Part shown: one piece after another, positions 28,680 to 38,375 of the stretch
Layout: the number at the start of each line of letters is the position of its first letter
Numbering within the stretch: the first letter of the stretch is position 1
Source: Cercis canadensis
Taxonomy: Eukaryota > Streptophyta > Magnoliopsida > Fabales > Fabaceae
Assembly (NCBI GenBank): GCA_003255065.1
Contig: QAOA01001034.1
Span: forward strand, 151,779 to 215,778
Length of the DNA stretch: 64,000 bases
Direction of reading: 5' to 3'
Made by a program: the position numbers and the translations under genes
Notes under the pieces: generated by a model
What the model was told of the DNA's origin: nothing
Databases searched by the model: none
The model's input: only the letters and a program-made list of their open reading frames with translations

Positions 28680-30160
28680 GACAACGGGTAATTCAATTGC
28701 GGAAGATAGAGACAAGTGATTGAGATGAAGGGGTGTGTATGAATCTGCTCCCCAAGGTCCAAACACTACTCCAAATTGAACCAAATATATTATAAGAATC
28801 ATAATTATGACACGTGGACCAACCACAAGAAGCCACATGCCGTTATCTCTTTATGGCCCCACCCACGAGCAGTCTTGGCTCAAAAGTAAAGCCAAAAGCC
28901 AATCATAATTGCCAGCGACCGAATCTGAGCAACTGTTTGCGGCTCTAATTTTAACAAAATGCTTACTTCACACTCTTATATAACAAGATTATGTTTGGGA
29001 GTAGGAGTTGAAAGAAAAGGAACTCGACAAGAGATAAGAGAAGGAATGAAAATGGGAGAATTACAGAAATTTTTTTTTTTTGGATGAATAAGAAAAAATA
29101 TATATTTCTTTCAATACCCCCAATTTAGAAAAAGTGATTGTTATCTTACAATCACAAAATATAAAAATAATATTACTTTTTATTTATTTGGAATTTGAGT
29201 ATGACTTACTTAATAAATTTATTATCATTATGAATATCTAAAAAAATTAAGTGATATAATATGTATTAGAATAGATAATTTCTTATAAAATATAAAAAGG
29301 ATAAGATATAAAAAATATGTTAAATAATATCTATGCATTATAATTTTTAAACACTCTTTCAAGTTTCAAGCTTAGGTTTTTTTTGTTATTATTATTATTA
29401 AGCTTAGTTTTATTCATAAATTTTAAAAATTATTTCTAAAGGATATTATTATAGTTTAGTATTGAATATTTTATTAGAGAATTTTACAATACCTAAAAAG
29501 CATATTATACTTATATAAAAACAAGAAAACATACGATTTTGACCATAAAATATTACTATTTTAACTTTATAATAAATTTTAACTATATTTATGTAACACA
29601 CAAAGATTAAAAAATAAATTCAAACATTATATATATAAGAAACACAAAAAAAAATATAATTTTATTATAAAATTTCATTAGACTTGAGTGAGTAAAATAT
29701 TTATTTTAAAAAAGTATGTTAGGCATCATCAAAAAGGTCGTAACATTTTTGTAGTTAGCATTATTCTTTATGCATTGTTTTCCATAGGAGGCAAAAACGA
29801 TGCGTTGAGTCACTTGAGTGACAACGCCAGCACTAAAGCGAGAGCTCATTCGCAACGCTCAACCAAAACCAACCTGTCGTTTAGTCCCATTTTGTTTGGG
29901 AGCAAGCAAGGGAGGCAACATCCCCTTGTTCGTTGCTAGCCTACATTTTCTCCACGCTCCGAGTCCACGCGTGCTCTCCCAACTGTCCCCTTCGAAAATA
30001 TCTAACCTCCGGAAATGACGTGTCGCAAAAGCTGATACTTTTTTATTTCAAAAAATAGAAAAGTGGAGTAATGTGGGTCCCATCTCGTGACAATATGCAA
30101 ATTTCATAACCGTCCCGATGAATGCCACGTTAACCTCGAATGTTAGTGTGCATGCGTGCC
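28680..30160. other. Intergenic upstream of HSFC1
   Basis: AT-rich to about 29750, then of balanced composition towards the promoter. The open frames at 29688-30018 are short and unrecognised. The last ~200 bases are probably proximal promoter. Confidence 0.5.
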
Positions 30161-30170
30161 TTTATATATC
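30161..30170 (+). promoter_or_regulatory. TATA box of HSFC1
   Basis: TTTATATATC stands in otherwise GC-balanced sequence about 130 bases upstream of the ATG at 30300, a position that gives a ~100-base 5' UTR. Confidence 0.6.
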
Positions 30171-30299
30171 ACGGTGGTGCTCCAGCAATGAGCATCGTGA
30201 AAACTGAAAAAGCGCACGTCTCTCTCTGCCTGTGAAGTCTTAACTGAGGCTCACACAGACTCTGCGTTTTCCAATCCAATCGCAGAGTGAGTATATGGG

Positions 30300-31396
30300 A
30301 TGGAGCAGAACAACAATGTCATCGCACCGTTTGTTATAAAGACTTATGAGATGGTCAACGATCCCAGCACTGATAGTCTCATCGTTTGGGGCGGAGCTAA
30401 TAACAGCTTCATCGTCGTCGACCCCTTAGATTTCTCTCAGCGAATCTTACCTGCCTATTTCAAGCACAACAACTTCTCAAGCTTCGTTCGTCAGCTCAAC
30501 ACCTATGTTAGTAATTAATTAGTATAGTATCAATTCAGAAATTAATTAATTAACCTATATCCACCCAGTTTTCATTTATTTTTAATTTGAATTAGGAAAT
30601 TGGAATTTGTGTTCAGGGGTTCAGAAAGGTTGATCCAGATAGGTGGGAGTTTGCGAACGAGTGGTTTCTTCGAGGGCAGAAGCATTTGTTGAAGAATATT
30701 GTGAGGAGGAAGCACATGCAGAGTAGTAGGAATTTTCAGGGGAAGCACGAGGAATTGGACGAGGAAGGCATAGTGATGGAAATAGCGAGGTTGAAGGAAG
30801 AGCAGAAGGCGTTGGAGCAAGAGCTTCAAGGGATGAATAGGCGGTTAGAGGCTACAGAGAGACGACCACAGCAAATGATGGCCTTTCTCTGCAAAGTTGC
30901 TGACGACCCAGATGTTCTTTCTCGGATATTAATCGAGAGAGACAAGAGGCAATTGCCGGGGGAGAAGAAGAGGCGCTTCATATCCCCATCAACCACTTCC
31001 TCCTCCTCTTCCTCCGGTATGCCCGTCAAGACGGAGCTTGACGACGACCAACCAACCGTCCTTGCTCGTATACTCTCTTCCTCGTCGCCGGAGACTGCTT
31101 TTGAAATTGACAAGTTCTGCCAATCATCGTCGCCGGACGACACAATCGCCGCCAATAATATCATGCCCGTCCCCGCTTGCTGGAGTGAAAGGTATGCTAT
31201 AATGGGTAGGCCTCAGATTGCTCAACAGGCTTATAATTGCGCCGCTATTCCCACTCCGTTACCGGCGGCGTCGCCGCCTCTGGGGTGCGAAAATACTATT
31301 AAGGGGCAATTAACCTATTCTACAGAAATGGCGGCGGAGACGGGGAGCAGTCCCCCGCCGCCTTATCCATTTTCGCTGTTGGAGGGTGGCTTTTAG
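30300..31396 (+). CDS. HSFC1: Class C heat-stress transcription factor
   Basis: Two exons, 30300-30506 and 30617-31396, join in phase 0 to 328 residues (Arabidopsis HSFC1 is about 330). The DNA-binding domain spans about residues 8-102: [59 protein letters not shown]. The single intron falls after Tyr69, before [10 protein letters not shown], the conserved position in plant HSF genes. The oligomerisation region (about 122-162: [36 protein letters not shown]) has the class C spacing. A basic stretch [11 protein letters not shown] (179-189) is a likely nuclear signal. The C-terminus is Ser/Pro-rich and shows no AHA activation motif, as usual for classes B and C. I infer it acts in the nucleus on heat-shock elements, probably modulating class A factors in heat or cold responses. 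Confidence 0.95.
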
Positions 31397-31702
31397 TTAC
31401 GTTTGCTTCACAAGATTTATCATGGATTCTATCTTTAGTATTAAATTCTATTTTCTTTTTAAATTTTTTGTTTATTGGGCTAATTTTTATTTTCTAGAAC
31501 TAGATGTTTAAATTTAAAATTATTGCTAAAAGTATAAAAAAAACAAAACCTTTTTTGTGGCTCGTATTTTTCATGTTGTAAAATCTGGGTAAACATAAAA
31601 GATTCGACTTTTTTAAACACTCAATTTTCTGTCTACATTATTATATATAAAAATTTGATGGGGGATACGTTGCATTAGTTAGTGATTATTGAAACGGGGA
31701 TT
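31397..31702. other. 3' flank of HSFC1
   Basis: AT-rich; likely 3' UTR for the first ~200 bases. Nothing else seen. Confidence 0.45.
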
Positions 31703-31898
31703 GTATGATACTACGTAAGTATGTTATACTACACTGACGTGGTAAGCATACATAATTTTCATATTTTATTATATATAAAATATAATTTATTTAATTTTTT
31801 AAATAAATTTAAAAACAGTTAATTTGTACACATATCATTCATTTATTGGTTATTCTTGTGTAGTATGACATACTACATAAATACTAAAAGTATTTAAG
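31703..31898. mobile_element. Small MITE, family E, copy 2
   Basis: Inverted ends: GTATGTTATACTACAC at the left pairs with GTGTAGTATGACATAC at the right with one mismatch. The interior matches 28442-28645 (ATAATTTTCATATTTTATTA, then TATAAAATATAATTTATT). No coding capacity. Confidence 0.65.
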
Positions 31899-32008
31899 AA
31901 ACCTCCTTATTGAAAATATACAATACTTTAAAATTTTCAACTTTTTCTTTTAATTCTAACTATATCTTTTCTATTATAACATATATTCACTTAATTTTAT
32001 GAGTTATT

Positions 32009-32390
32009 ATTTGGTACACCGACAGTGAAAAGTAAAATATTTACACAAGCGACTGAAATTTTATAATGTTGTTTATAATAAGTCAAATTTTAGATATTAA
32101 TATTATTAATCTATTTATGTATCTCAATTTAAGATATTTTTATATTTCAAAATATATTTTTCATACAAAAATTATAAAAATATAAAATAAACAGTCATGA
32201 TTGATTTTAAATATAAATTCTAATTTAATAACTTTTTATTGTGTTTTGTTGAAGTTAATCATAGATAAACTATCTAATACTACCTAGATCATCATTAAGA
32301 TGATTTTTATGAAGTGTTTATTACAAAAAAAAATGTATAAATTAAGTCGCTTGTGTAAATTTTAAACTATACCGACGGTGTACTAAATCT
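32009..32390. mobile_element. MITE, family F, with ~45-base inverted ends
   Basis: The left end TTTGGTACACCGACAGTG through TTTACACAAGCGACT pairs with the right AAGTCGCTTGTGTAAA through ACCGACGGTGTACTAAA. The interior is AT-rich and non-coding. No clear target duplication, so the superfamily is not assigned. Confidence 0.75.
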
Positions 32391-32570
32391 TTATACTTTT
32401 ACCATAATGCAAAATAGTATATGGTTTAATAGTATTGAAGTCATCTTCAAAATTTATCAATTATGTGTTTAGGCCTATAATTCTAGCCAAATACCAAAAA
32501 ACACACTCCAGTATCGTTTTTCAATATTTTTTAATGAAACAGTCAATGTTCTATCTATATTAGTTTCTAG

Positions 32571-33350
32571 GCTTAATTGTTAGTTTAGTCATTCTATTTT
32601 AATGATTCCTATGAGTCATTCCTCCATTTCAAAACTCTATGATTCAGTCTTCGTGTTTTATTGAGTTAAAAGATTTACTCTAACTGTGTGTTAATTGTTT
32701 AAAAACTAACGAAAATGTTGATGTGTCCAAAAATATTATTTTTATTATTATTAAAAATGCTAAATAAGCATGATATGGAACATATGGATAAGAGAAAATG
32801 GGAAAGACTGGAAGCCTCTGATCGCAGGTCCATATCAAGCTTTAATGGTCTCGAAATAATAATCTCATTATTCAAATTGAAGGATTACTTATTGCAAACC
32901 TCCACAAAATTTCAGATTGATTCAACGGAAAATGACTTTGAATCCCATGTTTGATGAAAATTGCCAAAATTTTAGGTATAGTTTAAGGCATAATGTTATA
33001 TGATTTATAATCTCACTGTTTAGATTGAAGATATATGTCTTTTGAACCTTTACATAAAATTTTAGCTCGATCCAATGGTGAATAACTTTGGATCACTGGT
33101 TTGATGAATGACTCACTCTCCCTTTAGAGCCAAAATGGCCTACGTGGCACTTCATCAGGTAAAGTAGCAATAAAAATATATATTTTAGTGTCATCTTAGC
33201 TTTCTCTATTAGTTTATGAATGGAGACCTAACGGCTAGACTAAAAATGAAAAATTTGGAAAAATAAAATGATCAAATCGTTGAGTTTTAAAATTGAGGGT
33301 TGATTCATAAGAATCGTTCAAATGGAGAGACTAAAATTGTAATTAAACTT
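32571..33350. mobile_element. Foldback MITE, family A, copy 2
   Basis: Begins GCTTAATTGTTAGTTTAGTC and ends with the complement of AAGTTTAATTACAATTTTAG. Arms share the family motif GATCCAAYGGTGAATAACTT. Flanks AGTTTCTAG (32562-32570) and AATTTCTAG (33351-33359) agree at 8 of 9 bases, the target size of Mutator-like elements. It directly abuts copy 3. Confidence 0.78.
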
Positions 33351-33359
33351 AATTTCTAG

Positions 33360-33735
33360 GCTTAATTACAATTTTGGTCCCCCTATTTTAACCACTTGAA
33401 CGTTTTGATCCTCATTTTTTAAAAATGAACTATTGAGTCCTTCTATATTTATAAAATATACAAGTTTAGTTCATTTATCTTTAAGTCTAAATTCTTAGGT
33501 TTATTTCAAGTCGTAAAGTTCTTTGATTTATAATCCCACCGTTCAGATTGAAGAGCTACGTCTTGTGAATCTTTCCATTAAATTTTAGCTCGATCTAACG
33601 GTGAATAAGTCTAAATTTTTTGTTAGATGAAAACTTATGGTTTTGGTATTTTAGGCTAAGTTTCACCGTTAGATCGAGCTCAAATTTAGTGAGGAGGTTC
33701 ACAAGATATAGCCCTTCAATATGAACAACCAGAAA
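33360..33735. mobile_element. Foldback MITE, family A, copy 3 (right end lost)
   Basis: Starts GGCTTAATTACAATTTTGGT, the same end as copy 1, and has a short internal foldback around CACCGTTAGATCGAGCT / AGCTCGATCTAACGGTG. The outer right arm is missing, so this copy is truncated or rearranged. Confidence 0.65.
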
Positions 33736-33737
33736 TT

Positions 33738-34240
33738 GCCATTTTTGTGACTCCATTAAAGAACACTTCATTGAATATTTTTCAATCATCATTCACTTGC
33801 ACCCACAAAATGTCTTTGCTAAGGAAGAACATTCTCCCAAATGTTATTCTGCTGTAGCTAAACCAAAAACCCTTGTCCTTCAACTATAAACACCTATCAT
33901 GAAACACATGAAGACTAAGGTCCTAAGAACGTGATACATTTCTCTTCTTCTTCTTCTTCCTCAAACTTTCTTACAACTATTATCCTTCATTAATGGAGCT
34001 TAGACAACCTTTGAAGCTGCTGCTGTTCTAGACTACCAAAAACTCATCAGCTTTAACTAAGCCTTCACTTTGAAGCTATATCAGAAGATAAAAATCTTCT
34101 TGAAACTCTGCCATTTTCAAGACTCCATTAAAAAACACTTCATTGAATGTTCTTTAACTTCGCCAACCTTTAACCATGAAATGCCTTTTCTAAGAAAGAA
34201 CACTATCTTAAACATTCATCTGTTACTACAACTACACAAG
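33738..34240 (+). repeat. Degenerate direct repeat, period ~371
   Basis: GCCATTTTTGTGACTCCATT, then AAAGAACACTTCATTGAAT, near 33738 recurs as GCCATTTTCAAGACTCCATT near 34109. Similarity continues through (A/C)AAATG(T/C)CTTT..CTAAG and AAGAACA for about 120 bases. This could be a fragment of a larger old repeat; no frame is conserved. Confidence 0.6.
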
Positions 34241-34952
34241 TAACATTCTTCTACTCTTTTAAAAATACCATCTCCATAACTCCACTAATCATCATCATTT
34301 AAGAACCTTAAGATTCTACCATTAATGCCTCTTAGAGAATTTCAAACCAGCACGAAACACTTTATAAATATCATATGCCCAACCTAAAGTCCTCAGAACT
34401 GCTGGACTAAAGTGCCAAATTGTTGAAAGAGTTTATACCCGAGTTAAACTCAGTCACAACCGGAGCTATTGGGCCTTAAGACCTAATTCCCTTAGCTTCG
34501 AGCCCATTGTTGTCAAGAACTATCCCACAGAAGTACTTAAGGTGTCTCAGCTGTTCACCAACTAAGTCTACCAAAGCTGATTCCATAAGAACTTTATTTA
34601 ACTGTATTTACATATCCGTTAGAGTACTAACGAACCAAAAACCGACAAAACAAAGTTTATACCAAAATCTCACTTACTATTGACATATAAAACTTGACTG
34701 TCTTGTGAAGGAAATCAAATACTCGATTAGTTGTTATATTTACCATAATCAAGAAAGTAAGTTCCTAAGTTGTATTTTTTATTTTCAAGAGAAGAATTAA
34801 CTAATGTTATAAATTATACTTTTTTTTTGTACTTTGGTTATAATTTTAGGTTTGAACACATAATTCATAAATCTTGAGAATAACCTCAACACTATAAATT
34901 ATACTATGTAATAGTATAATCAACATGCATAATTATTTATCTATTTATAATG
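34241..34952. other. Intergenic, non-coding
   Basis: No gene seen. The portion after 34700 is AT-rich and may be outer flank of the following foldback element. Confidence 0.4.
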
Positions 34953-35433
34953 TTAGACTAAGGACTTTTGACTTGAATATTACATTTTAACAACTTATTT
35001 ATCTTATTATTATAATTTTAAAACTATTTATTTTAATATTACAATTTTNTTTTAATATTATAATTTTTTATTTTTATTTTTTAAAAATCAGCAAGTGGGG
35101 TCTATCGGATATGCCACATGCAATGTGGCATGTTTTCAAGGGACACGTCGCATGCCATGCGGCATGTCTAATGAGCCTTACCTACAAAGTCACATTTCCT
35201 TTTCTGCAAGGGGAGGTCCATTGGACACGCCACATGTTATGTGACATGTTCTTAAGGGACATGTTGCATAGCATGTGGCATATCCGATAGGCACTAATTG
35301 CTGACATTTATTTATTTTTTAAATAAAAACTATAATCTTAAGTTAAATAGTTTTAAAACAACAATAATGAAGTAAATAAATTGTTAAAATATAATATTCA
35401 AGTTAAAAAACCTTTAGATTAATATCAAAATAA
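34953..35433. mobile_element. Foldback MITE, family D, with palindromic core
   Basis: The arms pair over ~200 bases: left TTGACTTGAATATTACATTT, right complement TTAACTTGAATATTATATTT. The core carries four palindromes: 35111-35131 (perfect: ATGCCACAT, GCA, ATGTGGCAT), 35142-35168, 35224-35251 and 35257-35285, built on ACATGCCRCATG. The first mirrors the fourth and the second mirrors the third. N at 35049 lies in the left arm. No target duplication identified. Confidence 0.75.
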
Positions 35434-36620
35434 CTTATAATTCACAACTTAAATTTTTTTTCTTGTTAAAACCAAATTAAATTACAGTCAAAGTATTAAA
35501 AAAATTGCTAGAGTAATACAAATATTGAATAATAACCCATCTTCACTAAGATTTATAATATAAGTTAACTTTAAAATAAAATAATTTCCTCTTATTTATA
35601 TATATATAAAAGCTGTATAATTGGTGAGTGTAATCCTTCAAAATTTGGCAGAGGAAGTCTACGTTGACCAAAAAAATATCCATTTCTTTTCAACCCACGA
35701 CCCACGTGACACTCTGCGACCCCTGTCGCCTCACGGTTTCGGCTCACAAAGTTGTATAGAGCCGAGGGATGCCCCAGCCCCAGCCCCAGCCCCAGGCCCC
35801 CAGCAGCCTGTTTTGTTTTTCAGTTCTACAAGGATGCCATTTCAAAACGTAGCTATATATACAAAAACATGGTATGCCATCATCTCCTCCAATTTGACTG
35901 TAACTATACCCTACCTCAAATATGGCCACTTCTATTTTGTCCCCTTTTACCACACAAATTTCCTCCTCTCTTATCATCCAATCCACTCCTCAACATTTTA
36001 TTTTATTTGATATTACATATTATATATCTAAATATTTTGTCACGTAAGCTCAGTTATATTATAAAAGATAATGTCATTAATTTTCTAATAGGAAATGCAT
36101 TGTGATAAAAAACTTTCATACATCCTTTAATGGATGATTATAAAACAAAAAGAAGCCAATTCACCGTATATATACGGCCCAGACTTCAAAGAGGGAATTC
36201 TGAGAAGAGAGGTAAAGAGTGAGAACAGAACTTCAATCACATATGAAAAAGGATGTCATATTAAACAAAATAATTCAATTAAGTTTAATTGGTATTCAGA
36301 CATGAGAATCACACCCCTTCATAATATTGTCACATTGGTATGTTTAGTGGTAAAATTTGAACTAAATTTTTGAGAAATCAAAACAATTAATTTTTTTTAA
36401 ATATTTTAAAAGAGCGATTTTTTTTTTAAACAAATTACGGATTTCTTTTTGGGGACCGTGACCCCTACCACCCGTTAAAAGCCGTCATGACTAACCTGTG
36501 AACAAAATTTAATTAGGTAATTACTTTTTTAATAATTAGACTAATCCTCATTTTCAAATAACTGTTACAATATAAGAGAGAAAAAATCCCACTAAAGCAC
36601 CCAAAATACTATTATCAATC
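35434..36620. other. Intergenic
   Basis: Contains a short minisatellite of CCCCAG units at about 35770-35801 inside a GC-rich island (35690-35830). The open frames there are driven by that repeat and I do not accept them as genes. The rest is AT-rich. Confidence 0.45.
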
Positions 36621-37368
36621 GGTAAATTGACTTAAATAATACACATTTACAAATTATTTACGTAAAAGAGACAGTTTCCAAACTATTTACCTAAAAGTAG
36701 TAGTTTTAAATATTTTATTATTATTTATACGTAAAGGAGAATATGCTATACATAAATATAGCGTCTATGAACTGAATACGCTATAGGGTATGTCAAGATA
36801 AAACGTGTTCATTATTTAAAAAGACGAAAAGATATTTTTTTTAAAAGAAAACACATTATAGCCTATAAAAGTGTGTTCTAATAGAACACACCTTAAGGCT
36901 CAAATCTGAAGTGGTCAACGATAGCCAAACACTTTCAATATTCCATCCTCAACTAGATGAGAAGAGATATTATAAGCTCACATTTCAAAAGCGTTATAGA
37001 GATCTCGTCAATGGGTATTACATCAAACAAGTTTTAGTCTTAAGGCGTGTTCTATTAGAACACGCTTTAAACTATAAAGCGTCTTCTATTCGTGTTCTAA
37101 TGGAACACACTTTACAAGATAAATTGTGAAGCATGTTCTATTAGGACATGCTATATAGACTATAGTGTATTTACTTTAAAAAAATATTTATTCATTTTTT
37201 TAAATAATAAACACGTTTTATCTTAACATATTCTATAACGTGTTCAATTCATAAACGTTATATTTATATATAGCATATTCTCTTTTATATATAAAAAATA
37301 ATAAAATATTTAAAACTGCTATTTTACGTAAATAATTTATAAATATATATTATTTAATTCAATTTACC
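36621..37368. mobile_element. Foldback MITE, family B, copy 3, with four palindromes
   Basis: Begins GGTAAATTGACTTAAATAAT and ends ATTTAATTCAATTTACC. Flanks TTATCAATC (36612-36620) and TTATTAATC (37369-37377) agree at 8 of 9. The core carries 21-base palindromes at 36871-36891 (GTGTGTTCTA, A, TAGAACACAC, perfect), 37045-37065 (GCGTGTTCTA, T, TAGAACACGC, perfect), 37090-37110 (degenerate) and 37131-37151 (GCATGTTCTA, T, TAGGACATGC). A ~150-base block near 36905-37030 between the first two has no mirror image and may be captured DNA. Confidence 0.82.
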
Positions 37369-37378
37369 TTATTAATCA

Positions 37379-38000
37379 CCCAAAATCTTGGAATAAGCTT
37401 TGGTCCCCTCTTCTACACAGCTCGTCAGTTCCAACTTCCAACTCCTTTCTTCCCTCTTGTTGGATCAGGTGGAATAGCTGACGATGAATGACGCGAGGAA
37501 TTGATCATGCGGGCCCATTCTGTATTGGGTAACTATGCACGTTTCGTAGGAAAGAGCATCTTCATGAGGGCGTGGGATCTATTTTACTTGATAAAAATGG
37601 AAGGCCGAGTGGGTCCCACCGCTCATCTATTTTACAAAAAAAGGCATCCTCCTCGACGGTCCTTTCTCTTTTAGGTGGGGACATCTTAAGTGAAGCGACA
37701 CGTGTCAATGAACAAAGGCCTTTCCTTTTTGGGGTAAGGCGTTCACACGAGCGATGAGCACCAATATGATGCTGCTCTGTCACACATTATCATGGTGGAC
37801 GTTGAACCCATGACCTGCACTAATCTTTGGGGCCCACCACGAGTAATATCGACAGCTCATCAACCATGTGATTGCGTGGGTGTAATTTAAAACGGTAGGC
37901 CCAATTCCAGCGGACACTACTGAGTACTAAGATTCGTATCATGTACTTTAGTTTAATTCGATTTCAATAATTAAAGGATGAATACGTAATACTGAATTAT
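37379..38000. other. Intergenic
   Basis: Composition is balanced at 37440-37900 and several short frames are open on both strands, but none has a recognisable domain. No gene called. Confidence 0.4.
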
Positions 38001-38375
38001 TCGTCTCAGAAAGGTAGCGCTATCTCCGCTACCACTTGGGTGGTTTGGATAGAAGTTATTCAGTAATTTTAATGTTATTATAAATATTTAAAAAATTGAA
38101 TATGTGTAAAAATTAGTTCATGTAAAATAAATAAATAATATAATACACGTGTCGATAAAACATTGCCAATTTTTTTAAAATTTGTTGACTTTTTATTTTT
38201 ATTTTTTATGTATACCTCAAATTAACTGTTTTGATATTCAAATGATATTATGTGTCTTAATTTTTTAATATATTTACAATGACACTAAAATTATATAATG
38301 AATCTCACTCAAAACTCCTCCCAAAGAGGAAGGGGTTGCACTACCCCATCTTAAAGGGGTAGCTTAGTGTTCACT
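38000..38375. mobile_element. Foldback MITE, family C, copy 2 (diverged)
   Basis: The right part ...AAGGGGTTGCACTACCCCATC..GGGGTAGCTTA parallels the right end of the copy at 27356. The left part AATGTTATTATAAATATTTA with AAAAAATTGAATATGTG parallels its left arm. Exact ends and target duplication were not resolved. Confidence 0.6.

Noticed and set aside
35621-36105. Overlapping 117-129-codon plus-strand frames
   Set aside because: They are open because of the CCCCAG minisatellite, both frames look random outside it, and no splice partner or domain is visible.
36911-37129. 72-codon plus-strand frame
   Set aside because: It lies within the palindromic core of a foldback MITE and has no protein similarity.
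27901-37151. CRISPR-like arrays from the repeated palindromes
   Set aside because: The palindromes are few, irregularly spaced and inside MITEs of a plant nuclear genome; there are no cas genes.
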